A stretch of DNA of 43,386 nucleotides from Streptomyces malachitofuscus (GTDB lineage: Bacteria; Actinomycetota; Actinomycetes; Streptomycetales; Streptomycetaceae), in the NCBI RefSeq assembly GCF_014650055.1, contig NZ_BMUF01000025.1, positions 1 through 43,386 of the forward strand, in the 5' to 3' direction. The position numbers and the translations under genes were made by a program. The notes beneath the pieces were generated by a model that worked only from the letters and a program-made list of their open reading frames with translations, did not search any database and was not told where the DNA came from. The first letter of the stretch is position 1, and the number at the start of each line of letters is the position of its first letter. Below, in pieces: positions 1-7,486 of this stretch.

Positions 1-1
1 G

Positions 2-418
2 CTGCGCTACCAGCACGACTTCGTGGACATGAAGGACGGCAAGGTACGCAACCGGCTCCAGGCGCGGACGCAGATGGCGACGGGGGCGGAGGCGCTGAAG
101 ACGTTCGCGGTGTCGCGGCTGCTGTTCGACAACGTGCCGCACGTCAAGGTGTTCTGGGTGATGCACGGTGTGCAGACGGCCCAACTCGCGTTGCAGCACG
201 GGGCGGACGACATGGACGGGTCGGTCGTCGAGTACAAGATCACGCATGACGCGGACGACTTCGGTACGCCGAACAAGCTGACGCGTGAGGATTTGCTGGA
301 CCTGATTCGGGATGCGGGGTTCCGGCCGGTCGAGCGGAATACGCGGTACGAGGTCATCCGGGAGTACGACGGCCCCGACCCGGCGCGCAGGGAGTCCCCC
401 CAGCCGATGAGGGTGTGA
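2..418 (+). CDS. mqnE: Aminodeoxyfutalosine synthase MqnE, C-terminal part (5' end outside window)
   Basis: This is the last 138 codons of a radical-SAM enzyme that joins the chorismate-derived enolpyruvyl benzoate to SAM to give aminofutalosine, in the futalosine route to menaquinone. The visible part holds the distal strands of the TIM barrel, including VKVFWVMHGVQTAQLAL and the run GADDMDGSVVEYKITHDA, followed by the conserved tail LIRDAGFRPVERNTRY, which is characteristic of MqnE. The radical-SAM cysteine motif lies upstream and is not seen. The frame is open from base 2 and stops with TGA at 416-418. mqnA and mqnC elsewhere in the window support the pathway assignment. MqnC is a related family, but the real mqnC begins at the right edge. 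Confidence 0.9.
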   Translation: MRYQHDFVDMKDGKVRNRLQARTQMATGAEALKTFAVSRLLFDNVPHVKVFWVMHGVQTAQLALQHGADDMDGSVVEYKITHDADDFGTPNKLTREDLLDLIRDAGFRPVERNTRYEVIREYDGPDPARRESPQPMRV

Positions 419-445
419 GGGGCCGGCCCCCTCTGCGCTCCCCAC

Positions 446-466
446 CCAGGGGGCTCCGCCCCCTGG
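446..466 (+). terminator. Hairpin terminator after mqnE
   Basis: A perfect 8-bp stem (CCAGGGGG at 446-453, CCCCCTGG at 459-466) closes a 5-nt CTCCG loop, 28 bases after the mqnE stop. GC-only hairpins of the GGGGGCTCCGCCCCC type without a T-tract are common gene ends in Streptomyces. Confidence 0.65.
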
Positions 467-494
467 ACCCCCGGCCTATGCCCACCCACCACCC

Positions 495-848
495 GACTCG
501 GTGGGCCACAAGCCGAGGGCCCGCTCGCTGCGACTCGGCGCGCAATGGGGCGAGGCCCGCCCGGCCCCACCCCAGGGGCGCGGGGAACTGCGCGATCAGC
601 CGCGCACTCGCCCGACTCGGTGGGCCACAAGCCGAGGGCCGCTCGCTGCGACTCGGCGCGCAATGGGGCGAGGCCCGCCCGGCCCCACCCCAGGGGCGCG
701 GGGAACTGCGCGATCAGCCGCGCACTCGCCCGACTCGGTGGGCCACAAGCCGAGGGCCGCTCGCTGCGACTCGGCGCGCAATGGGGCGAGGCCCGCCCGG
801 CCCCACCCCAGGGGCGCGGGGAACTACGCGACGAGCCGCCCACTCACC
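495..848. repeat. Three tandem copies of a ~119-bp intergenic repeat
   Basis: Units begin at 495, 614 and 732 (119, 118 and about 117 bp). Copies 1 and 2 differ by one C in a C-run; copy 3 drifts near its end. Each contains GGGGCGCGGGGAACTGCGCG followed by ATCAGCC, a short intergenic motif I know to be widespread in Streptomyces chromosomes. Reading frames across the block are low-complexity Arg/Pro/Gly strings repeating every unit, so I see no gene in 419-1039. Confidence 0.85.
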
Positions 849-849
849 C

Positions 850-986
850 GCACCCGGCACGGGTGGGAAGTCCTACGGCGGGGTGCCGTTCCCGGGGGCG
901 CGGGGAACTGCGCGATCAGCCGCCCGCCCACCCGCACCCGGCGCGGGTGGGAAGCCCTACGGCGGGGTGCCGTTCCCAAGGGCGCG
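850..986. repeat. Second tandem repeat: 84-bp unit, one full and one partial copy
   Basis: Directly after the 119-bp units, a different unit containing GGGTGGGAAG and CTACGGCGGGGTGCCGTTCC begins at 850 and again at 934 (period 84 bp). The full copy also carries the GGGGCGCGGGGAACTGCGCG motif; in the last copy this motif is degraded to GGGCGCGACGAG. The two repeat families share that module, which suggests growth by unequal exchange or slippage at it. Confidence 0.8.
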
Positions 987-1039
987 ACGAGTCGCCCACC
1001 CACCCGCGTCCGACCGCCCCGCGCGGGTACTCGCACCCC

Positions 1040-1678
1040 ATGGCGACGGAAGACGCCTACACGGCGGAGCCCTTCGTGCCGGCCCGCGGTGGCCTGCCCG
1101 CCCTGCGCAAGGCGGCCGCCGCCTGCCGGGGATGCCCCCTGCACCGTGACGCCACGCAGACCGTCTTCGGGGCCGGGAGCGCCGACGCCCGGGTCATGCT
1201 CGTCGGGGAGCAGCCCGGTGACCAGGAGGACCGGCAGGGGAAGCCCTTCGTCGGCCCCGCTGGCCGTGTACTGGAGCGCGCGCTCTCCGAAGCCGGCCTG
1301 GACCCCGCGGACGCGTACGTCACCAACGCGGTCAAGCACTTCAAGTTCACGCAGTCCGAGCCCCGTAAGCGCCGCATCCACAAGGCCCCCACCCTGCGCG
1401 AGGCGGCCGCGTGCGGGCCGTGGCTCGCCGCCGAGCTCGCCGTCGTCGAGCCGGAGCTGATCGTCGTGCTCGGCGCGACCGCGGGAAAGGCGCTGCTGGG
1501 CTCCTCGTTCCGGGTCACGCAGGTGCGCGGCACGGTGCTGGAGGAGGAGATCCACGGGCACCCCGAGCGGCTGGTGCCCACCGTGCACCCCTCGTCGGTG
1601 CTGCGGGCGGACGACCGCGAGGCGGCGTACCGGGGACTGCTGGCCGACCTGAAAATAGCCGCACAGGCGCTCGAGTAA
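1040..1678 (+). CDS. udgX: UdgX family uracil-DNA glycosylase
   Basis: 212-aa member of the uracil-DNA glycosylase superfamily that removes uracil from DNA. Motif A reads GEQPGDQED (about residues 56-64) and motif B is HPSSVLR near the C-terminus. Residues 110-115 read KRRIHK, the R-loop insertion that marks the UdgX subgroup; in mycobacterial UdgX the His of this loop forms a covalent bond with the DNA sugar, and the equivalent here would be His114. The Cys pair in AACRGCPLHRDA fits the family's iron-sulfur cluster. The ATG at 1040 is chosen because protein-like sequence begins there; the frame runs upstream only through repeat DNA. A GNAT gene follows 16 bp later and may be cotranscribed. 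Confidence 0.9.
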   Translation: MATEDAYTAEPFVPARGGLPALRKAAAACRGCPLHRDATQTVFGAGSADARVMLVGEQPGDQEDRQGKPFVGPAGRVLERALSEAGLDPADAYVTNAVKHFKFTQSEPRKRRIHKAPTLREAAACGPWLAAELAVVEPELIVVLGATAGKALLGSSFRVTQVRGTVLEEEIHGHPERLVPTVHPSSVLRADDREAAYRGLLADLKIAAQALE

Positions 1679-1694
1679 TGGCTAGCATGGACTC

Positions 1695-2219
1695 ATGCCC
1701 CTTACCTATACGTTCGACCCCGCCGTCACCCCCGCACTCCGCGACGGCATCCTCGACCTGTGGACCGACGTCAGCAACGCGGGCGGGGCGGTCGGCTTCG
1801 TGTCGCCGGTGACGCGGGAGGAGGTCCGCCCCGCACTGGTGCGGCAGTTCGCGTCCATGGCCGAGGGGCGCTCCCGTCTGGTCGTCGGACACGACGACGA
1901 GGGCCGGGTGGCCGCGACGGCGTTCCTCACCTTCAACACTCACCATCTGATGACCCACTGGATCTGGATCTACACGGTGATGGTCCACCCCCGGCACCAG
2001 GGCGAGGGCCACGGCCGTGACCTGATGGCCGCCGCCGAGCGGGCCGCCCGCACCCTCGACGGTGTGGAGGCGATACGGCTCGCCTGCCGCGGCGGCCTCG
2101 GGCTGGAGCGCTTCTACGCCTCCTGCGGCTACAAGGAGGTCGGCCGGGTCCCCGGCGCGATCCGCGTGGCTCCCGGCGACGACCGGGACGACGTGATCAT
2201 GCTGCTGTCGCTGACCTGA
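1695..2219 (+). CDS. GNAT family N-acetyltransferase
   Basis: 174-aa acetyl-CoA-dependent N-acetyltransferase. The acetyl-CoA pyrophosphate loop is seen in VMVHPRHQGEGHGRDLM (the Q/R-x-x-G-x-G motif A, about residues 95-111), followed by an Ala-rich helix and the motif-B segment GLERFYASCGYKEVGRVP near the end. The substrate cannot be told: N-terminal residues such as the THHLMTHWIWIY stretch suggest an aromatic acceptor pocket but are not diagnostic. It starts 16 bp after udgX on the same strand, so joint transcription is likely. Confidence 0.85.
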   Translation: MPLTYTFDPAVTPALRDGILDLWTDVSNAGGAVGFVSPVTREEVRPALVRQFASMAEGRSRLVVGHDDEGRVAATAFLTFNTHHLMTHWIWIYTVMVHPRHQGEGHGRDLMAAAERAARTLDGVEAIRLACRGGLGLERFYASCGYKEVGRVPGAIRVAPGDDRDDVIMLLSLT

Positions 2220-2317
2220 GGCCCGTACCCCGCTGAAAGATCCCCCGCCGGCCGTGCTTCACTGGACGTTGTCCCAAGGGGGACGTTTCTGACCGTACGC
2301 ACGGAAGAGTGGATGAG

Positions 2318-2629
2318 ATGCTCCGCTACACGCTGATGCGCCTCGGGATCTTCGTGGGCTGCCTCGTGGTCGTCTGGGGCCTCGTCTACTCCGGTCTCGC
2401 CCCGCGCGGCCTGGGTGACTCCAACGGCCTGTGGATCGTGCTGCTCGCGCTGGTGTTCTCGGCCCCGATCAGCTTCGTGGTGCTCCGCAAGGAGCGGGAC
2501 CGCGCCTCGGAGCGGATCGTGCAGCGGGTGAACCGGGCCAAGGCCGGCCTCGAGGCCAACCGCAGCATGGAGGACACGGCCGACGACACCGCCCGCTCGC
2601 AGGGGCAGGCGCAGGGTCAGGCCTCGTAA
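2318..2629 (+). CDS. DUF4229 domain small membrane protein
   Basis: 103-aa protein with two predicted membrane helices (LGIFVGCLVVVWGLVYSGL and GLWIVLLALVFSAPISFVVL) followed by a charged Arg/Lys/Glu-rich cytoplasmic tail, the pattern of DUF4229 proteins found across actinobacteria; function unknown. I chose ATG 2318 because GGAAG at 2303-2307 is 10 nt away; a GTG at 2309 (three residues longer) is too close to it. The 3' tail repeats Gln-Gly-Gln-Ala. Confidence 0.75.
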   Translation: MLRYTLMRLGIFVGCLVVVWGLVYSGLAPRGLGDSNGLWIVLLALVFSAPISFVVLRKERDRASERIVQRVNRAKAGLEANRSMEDTADDTARSQGQAQGQAS

Positions 2630-2659
2630 CGTCCGTCACACCCGCGCACCGCGCTTCCG

Positions 2660-2697
2660 GCGCCCCGGCTTCCAAAACCCCTGGAACGCCGGGGCGC
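2660..2697 (+). terminator. Terminator after DUF4229 gene
   Basis: Perfect 10-bp inverted repeat GCGCCCCGGC (2660-2669) and GCCGGGGCGC (2688-2697), 18-nt loop, followed by TTT. It lies 30 bp after the stop codon. Confidence 0.75.
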
Positions 2698-2731
2698 TTT
2701 GCGTTGTACGGATGGTTTTGGCCCCGCACCT

Positions 2732-2750
2732 CTCAAAGTAAGGCTTTGAG
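2732..2750. promoter_or_regulatory. Inverted repeat CTCAAAG-N5-CTTTGAG upstream of the symporter gene
   Basis: A perfect 7-bp inverted repeat with a 5-nt spacer, in a comparatively AT-rich patch of the 337-bp gap before the symporter. A further CCAAAGC half-like element follows at 2755-2761. It could be an operator or a small leader hairpin; nothing identifies the regulator. I see no gene elsewhere in 2700-2966. Confidence 0.4.
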
Positions 2751-2966
2751 GATCCCAAAGCTGGGGTGTTACGGTCTCGGGGTGAAGTCAGCAGCCGTGT
2801 TCCCCACGCCCCGGAGTGTTCCGCTCGTGGCGCGCCTGCATGTGGACCTCTGCCGGATCACCGCCGCGAACTGTCGTCCCTGACCGACCCTTCGCCGCAT
2901 CGCGTCCCGCGTCCCGCATCCACGTCACCTTCCTCACGCGTCCCCACAGACGGATCACTACGGAGC

Positions 2967-4283
2967 ATGTCCGTGTCCACGAACACGCAGTTCAAGCTGC
3001 CCATACGCGCGCCCTTCTGGGCCCAGATACTCGCCGGCCTCGTCCTGGGCGTCCTGCTCGGCTGGCTCGCCCGCAGCCAGGACGTCTCCTGGCTGGTCAC
3101 CACCCTGGAGAAGGTCGGCGGCACCTTCATCGGCCTGCTGAAGCTCGCCGTCGCCCCGCTCGTCTTCTTCGCGATCCTGGTCTCCATCACCAACCTGCGG
3201 AAGGTCAACAACGCGGCCCGGCTGGCCTCGCGGACCCTCCTCTGGTTCATGATCACGTCGCTGATCGCGGTGGCGATCGGCCTGGTCATCGGCCTGGTCA
3301 CCAACCCGGGCGCCGGAACCGGCCTCACCCCGGCGGACGGCGCCGCACCGGAGAAGTCCGGCTCCTGGATCGACTTCCTGACCGGCATCGTGCCGACCGA
3401 TGTCATCACGCCGTTCACCGAGCTGAACGTCCTGCAGATCGTCTTCATGGCCGCCGTCGCCGGTGTCGCCGCCCTCCAGCTCGGCGAGAAGGCCCAGCCG
3501 ATCCTGACCCTGAGCGAGTCCGTCCTCGAGCTCCTCCAGAAGGCCCTGTGGTGGGTCATCCGCCTCGCCCCGCTCGGCACCGTCGGCCTCATCGGCAACG
3601 CCATCGCCACCTACGGCTGGGACCTGATCGGCAAGTACGCCACCTTCACCGCCGACATCTACGTCGGCTGCCTCATCGTCCTGTTCGGCGTCTACCCGGC
3701 GCTGCTGGCGACCGTCGCCAAGGTCGGCCCGGTGCAGTTCTTCAAGGGTGCCTGGCCCGCCATCCAACTGGCCTTCGTCTCCCGCTCCTCCGTCGGCACC
3801 ATGCCGCTGACCCAGAAGGTCACCGAGCGCCTCGGCGTGCCCAAGGAGTACGCGAGCTTCGCCGTCCCGTTCGGCGCCACGACGAAGATGGACGGCTGCG
3901 CCGCGATCTACCCGGCCATCGCCGCGATCTTCGTCGCCCAGATTTTCGACATCCAGCTCGGCGTCGGCGACTACCTGCTGATCGCGTTCGTCTCGGTCGT
4001 CGGCTCGGCCGCCACGGCCGGCCTCACCGGCGCGACGGTCATGCTGACCCTCACCCTCTCCACCCTCGGCCTGCCGATGGAGGGCGTGGGTCTGCTCCTC
4101 GCCATCGACCCGATCCTGGACATGATCCGCACCGCGACCAACGTCGCCGGACAGGCCCTGGTCCCGGTCATCGTCTCCGCGCGGGAGGGGCTGCTCGACC
4201 GCGAGGCGTACGACTCCGTCCACGCCTCCCCGGTCGACGACGTCCCGGCCGACGAGCCCCGGCGGGCCCCCGTGCCCGCCTGA
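2967..4283 (+). CDS. Dicarboxylate/amino acid:cation symporter (DAACS, GltP/DctA-like)
   Basis: 438-aa secondary transporter, probably importing glutamate/aspartate or C4-dicarboxylates with protons or sodium. Family signatures are present in order: N-terminal membrane helices, the re-entrant-loop serine motif SRSSVGTMPL (about residues 271-280), the TM7 motif TKMDGCAAIYPAIAAI (about 306) in place of the usual NMDGT, and the C-terminal IDPILDMIRTATNVAGQ, where families with acidic substrates normally have Asp-x-x-Arg-Thr...Asn-Val-x-Gly-Asp. The final Asp is Gln here. The ATG at 2967 lies only 1 nt after GGAG (2962-2965); an in-frame GTG at 2973 has a better 7-nt spacing and may be the true start. 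The gene stands alone between two terminators. Confidence 0.88.
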   Translation: MSVSTNTQFKLPIRAPFWAQILAGLVLGVLLGWLARSQDVSWLVTTLEKVGGTFIGLLKLAVAPLVFFAILVSITNLRKVNNAARLASRTLLWFMITSLIAVAIGLVIGLVTNPGAGTGLTPADGAAPEKSGSWIDFLTGIVPTDVITPFTELNVLQIVFMAAVAGVAALQLGEKAQPILTLSESVLELLQKALWWVIRLAPLGTVGLIGNAIATYGWDLIGKYATFTADIYVGCLIVLFGVYPALLATVAKVGPVQFFKGAWPAIQLAFVSRSSVGTMPLTQKVTERLGVPKEYASFAVPFGATTKMDGCAAIYPAIAAIFVAQIFDIQLGVGDYLLIAFVSVVGSAATAGLTGATVMLTLTLSTLGLPMEGVGLLLAIDPILDMIRTATNVAGQALVPVIVSAREGLLDREAYDSVHASPVDDVPADEPRRAPVPA

Positions 4284-4308
4284 CGCTCCCGGACCCCCGG
4301 AACCCCCC

Positions 4309-4362
4309 AAGGGGCGCTTCCCGGCAATCACCGACCGGTGACCGTTGCTGGGAGCGCCCCTT
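4309..4362 (+). terminator. Terminator after the symporter
   Basis: Long imperfect hairpin: AAGGGGCGCTTCCC (4309-4322) pairs with GGGAGCGCCCCTT (4350-4362) with a one-base bulge, extended by GGCAA/TTGCT. The loop has its own small inverted repeat, CACCG-AC-CGGTG. Confidence 0.7.
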
Positions 4363-4398
4363 ACCCCTGTCTCCCGCATGGTGTGGAATCACCTGCAC

Positions 4399-4413
4399 CA
4401 CGTGCAGCACGTG
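4399..4413. promoter_or_regulatory. Two CACGTG palindromes, 9 bp apart
   Basis: CACGTG occurs at 4399-4404 and 4408-4413, 55 bp before the first SPFH gene. The first is also the centre of the near-repeat CTGCACCACGTGCAG. Position and duplication suggest an operator or activator site; no binding factor is known from the sequence. Confidence 0.35.
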
Positions 4414-4467
4414 ACGCACATTTCCATGATCCGGCAAGGATCAGCACCACTGGCGAAGGGGGAACCC

Positions 4468-6141
4468 GTGGCACGCACGCGGGCGCAGAGCCTACGCAAC
4501 GTCGCCGAGGCGGTCGTGTCCGGCACCGATCCGCGCACGGCGGCGCGGGACGAACTGCGCCGCCGCACCGGAGGCGGCGGCACGACGGCGGAGGGCCGAC
4601 GGGCATCGGAGAGCCGGGAGGAGACCGGGGGAGACGGGATGGACCCCTCGGACTTCCCGGCCGCCCGGGAACAGGACGGCGGCTCCGTCGACACCGTCAT
4701 GCGGCAGAAGACGGTGCCGCTGGACGAGGCCGGGGAGGCGCTCGGCCGCAGCGAGCAGCTGCGCGAGGGCGGAGAGGTCGTGCACGCCATCTGCCCGATG
4801 GTGATGCCCAGGGGACGCTCCCTGCTGTCCATGCTGCCGGTGCTGTCGCTGCTGGTCATCGGTGCCGTGGGCACGTCGGTGGTGTCGGCGGCCGGGGGCG
4901 ACGGCCTGACCGACCCGCTGTTCGGACTGCACTACTGGATCATCGCGCTGCTCGCCGTCGCGTTCGTGTGGTGGCGGCAGGGCCTGGTGATGGTGCCGGA
5001 CGGCTGCCAGGCGATGATCACCCGGTTCGGCAAGCTGGAGAAGGTCGTCGGCCCCGGCCGGGTCACGCTGCTCAGCCCGTGGAAGCGGGTGTCGTACATC
5101 GTCAACACGACCCGTGAGTACCCGTTCAACGCGCCGGTGCGCGAGGCCCCGACCAAGGGCGGGGTGAAGGCGTCGATCGACCTGTTCATCCAGTTCCGGA
5201 TCAGCGACCCGGTCGAGTTCGTCTACACCCTCGGCGCGGTGCGCGGGTTCGAGGAGAAGCTCGGGAACGCCGTCAGCGAGACCATCCGCAGCCTGATCTA
5301 CGAGCAGGAGGCGGCCGGTATCTACGACATGGTCGGCGAGGACAGCGGCCGGCTGCTCGAGCAGCTCAACCAGCAGTTCCGGCCCGCGGTGGAGCTGACC
5401 AACGCCAACATCACGCACGCCGAGCCCTCGGACCGGCGCTACCGGATGGACCTGGCCGCGCCCGAGATGGTGCGCGTGGCGAAGGAGGCGTACACCCACG
5501 AGTACGCGCTCCAGCTGCGCAAGGAGCAGGACGAGGGCGACCTGACCCGGGAGCTGGCCTCGAGCCAGGAGACGCTCTCCGCGATCCAGGCCGACATCGC
5601 CCAGTACCAGGCGCAGATGGACACCGCCGTGGAGCGGGAGACCAACCGCGCGGAGGCGCTGGCCCGCCAGCGTTACGTCCAGGCCGAGTCGGAGGCCAAG
5701 GCCAACGCGGCGCTGCTGGAGGCGCAGGCGCTGGACATCCGCGCGGTGACCGCGGCGCAGGCGCCGGAGATCCTCGAGTACCGCTATCAGCAGCAGGTGC
5801 TCGACACGCTGGAGCAGGTCGCCGACCATCTGCCGCGGCTGGTGCGGATCGGCGGGGCGGACGGTACCGGCGCCGCCGGGATCGACTTCCTCGAGCTGGC
5901 CCGTGAGCTGGTCGGCGAGCGCGGGGCGGAGCTGTTCACCGACGCGGACATGGCCGCCGTACGGGGCCGGCTGGCGGAGGTGTCCGAGCGGATCGCCGCC
6001 CGTGAGGAGGAGATCGGCGCGCTGCTGGCGGCCGAGCGGCCGACGGTGCCGCAGATGACCGGGGACGCCGGGACGGGCGAGGCGCCCGCGGGTGCCCGGG
6101 GAAGCGATGTGCCCGAGTCCGTCGAGGAGGACCAGCAGTGA
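4468..6141 (+). CDS. SPFH/Band 7 (stomatin-prohibitin-like) membrane protein
   Basis: 557-aa protein. After a charged, disordered N-terminus (about 110 residues) come two hydrophobic segments (MLPVLSLLVIGAVGTSVV and YWIIALLAVAFVWW), then a Band 7 domain beginning VMVPDGCQAMITRFGKLEKV, and a long Ala/Glu/Gln-rich helical region (about residues 340-440, ending ...AEALARQRYVQAESEAKA) typical of SPFH coiled coils. Such proteins oligomerise on the membrane and scaffold microdomains; the client here is unknown. GTG 4468 is chosen for the upstream GAAGGGGGA (4454-4462); the open frame extends further upstream without a ribosome site. Its TGA overlaps the next gene's GTG by 4 bp, implying translational coupling to a second SPFH protein. 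Confidence 0.8.
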   Translation: MARTRAQSLRNVAEAVVSGTDPRTAARDELRRRTGGGGTTAEGRRASESREETGGDGMDPSDFPAAREQDGGSVDTVMRQKTVPLDEAGEALGRSEQLREGGEVVHAICPMVMPRGRSLLSMLPVLSLLVIGAVGTSVVSAAGGDGLTDPLFGLHYWIIALLAVAFVWWRQGLVMVPDGCQAMITRFGKLEKVVGPGRVTLLSPWKRVSYIVNTTREYPFNAPVREAPTKGGVKASIDLFIQFRISDPVEFVYTLGAVRGFEEKLGNAVSETIRSLIYEQEAAGIYDMVGEDSGRLLEQLNQQFRPAVELTNANITHAEPSDRRYRMDLAAPEMVRVAKEAYTHEYALQLRKEQDEGDLTRELASSQETLSAIQADIAQYQAQMDTAVERETNRAEALARQRYVQAESEAKANAALLEAQALDIRAVTAAQAPEILEYRYQQQVLDTLEQVADHLPRLVRIGGADGTGAAGIDFLELARELVGERGAELFTDADMAAVRGRLAEVSERIAAREEEIGALLAAERPTVPQMTGDAGTGEAPAGARGSDVPESVEEDQQ

Positions 6142-7463
6142 GTTCCGCGCGTATCCACCGCCGTTCGGTCATCGCCGAGGCCGTCGCCCCCTGGAGCGAC
6201 ATCGCCCGCCTGCTGCGCGGCGGCGAGGCCGACACCCTCATTCCGGTCATCATTCCCCGTCACCGCCGCCGTCTGTGGTGGATGCTGCCGTTGTGGCTCG
6301 GCGTCTACGCCCTGCTGACGGGCGTGATGCTGACGCTGGGCGAGTCGGACTCCGACGGGGCGTCCGGCCTTGCCTACGGCGTCCTGGCCACCCTCTCCTA
6401 TGTCGTGGCCGTGGTGCTGCTGCTGGTCGGCGCGCTGTGGTGGTGGCGTTCCTCGATCGTGGAGATCGAGCAGGGCACCAACGGGGTGCTGACCCGCTAC
6501 GGCGCCGTCACCCGCACCCTGGACGCGGGCCGGCACTACCTGTGGCACCCCTGGTCGCGGGTCGACTTCGTCGTCGACACGGCGACGGAGATCCCGTACT
6601 CGGCGCCGGTCATGGCCTGCCCCACGCAGGAGAACGTGCCGCTGCGCTCGATCGAGTTCTTCCTGAAGTTCCGCATCACGGACGCGGTGCTGTTCGTCCG
6701 CACCATCGGCGCGGGCAACTTCGACCTGGTGCTCTCCAGTGCCGTGCAGGACGCGATCCGGCAGCGGGCCCGCAAGATGCGCACCGAGCGCGCCTACGAC
6801 CTGCGCGGCTCGGACGTGGCCGACATGCAGGAGCTGCTCAACCGGCAGCTGTCCGGCTACGGCGTGCGCATCACCGGCTGCAACATCCCCGACGTGCAGC
6901 TGCCGACGCAGTACCAGCAGCACCTGGCCACGCGGGAGCGGGTCGCCAAGGAGCGCACCGCCTACGAGCAGGAGTGGGGCCTGACCCGCAAGCGGCGCAT
7001 CGACAGCCTGGGCATGGACATCGAGCGGGCCAAGAAGGTGCGCGACGCCCGGATCGTCGAGGTGCGGGCCGCGCTGAACCGGGCCCGTGAGGAGGTCGCC
7101 CAGCTGCTGGAGCGGCAGGAGACCGAGGCCCAGCGGGTGCGGTTCGAGATCGAGACGCGCGGCCGCAGCGGACTCATAGCGGCCGAGAACGAGGCCCGCG
7201 CCCAGCGCGCCCTGGCCAAGGCCTACCGGGACAACCGCGCGGTGCTCCAGTACGAACTGGCGCGCAGGCGCCTGGAAGTGGGTGCCGGGCTCGCCGGGAA
7301 GGCCCCGCAGCCGGTGGTGGTGCGCACCGACGCGGGAACCGACACCTCGGCGCTGTCGACGCTGTTCACCGCGCAGTTGCTGCCGCGGCTGACGGCGGGC
7401 GACCGGCCGGCCCTCGGTGACCGGACGGACCGGGCGGACGGCGGCGGCCACGACCCGCGGTAG
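6138..7463 (+). CDS. Second SPFH/Band 7-like membrane protein, coupled to the first
   Basis: 441-aa paralogue-like partner. Two membrane segments (MLPLWLGVYALLTGVMLTLG; LATLSYVVAVVLLLVGALWWW) precede a Band 7-type beta region (VEIEQGTNGVLTRYGAVTRT, about residue 110 on), a helical segment with Arg/Glu-rich heptads (about 255-375, e.g. ERVAKERTAYEQEWGL), and a short polar tail. The layout parallels the upstream gene, so the two probably form a hetero-oligomer at the membrane. It starts at GTG inside the preceding stop (GTGA). A TetR gene follows 23 bp later on the same strand and may be read through into. Confidence 0.78.
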   Translation: MSSARIHRRSVIAEAVAPWSDIARLLRGGEADTLIPVIIPRHRRRLWWMLPLWLGVYALLTGVMLTLGESDSDGASGLAYGVLATLSYVVAVVLLLVGALWWWRSSIVEIEQGTNGVLTRYGAVTRTLDAGRHYLWHPWSRVDFVVDTATEIPYSAPVMACPTQENVPLRSIEFFLKFRITDAVLFVRTIGAGNFDLVLSSAVQDAIRQRARKMRTERAYDLRGSDVADMQELLNRQLSGYGVRITGCNIPDVQLPTQYQQHLATRERVAKERTAYEQEWGLTRKRRIDSLGMDIERAKKVRDARIVEVRAALNRAREEVAQLLERQETEAQRVRFEIETRGRSGLIAAENEARAQRALAKAYRDNRAVLQYELARRRLEVGAGLAGKAPQPVVVRTDAGTDTSALSTLFTAQLLPRLTAGDRPALGDRTDRADGGGHDPR

Positions 7464-7486
7464 CGGCGGACCGTACGCTGTGTCCC

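Noticed and set aside
495..986. CRISPR array
   Set aside because: The repeats are directly adjacent 84- and 119-bp units without unique spacers, and no cas genes occur.
415..1039. Long open frames across the intergenic repeats, before the udgX start
   Set aside because: They repeat every 119 bp as Arg/Pro/Gly-rich strings with no domain; GC-rich DNA rarely has stops. Only the part from 1040 is protein-like.
2700..2966. Riboswitch before the symporter
   Set aside because: Only one short dyad is seen and no conserved aptamer sequence that I recognise.
4345..4467. TTG start giving 41 more residues to the first SPFH protein
   Set aside because: It falls inside the upstream terminator hairpin and has no ribosome site; GTG 4468 has GAAGGGGGA.
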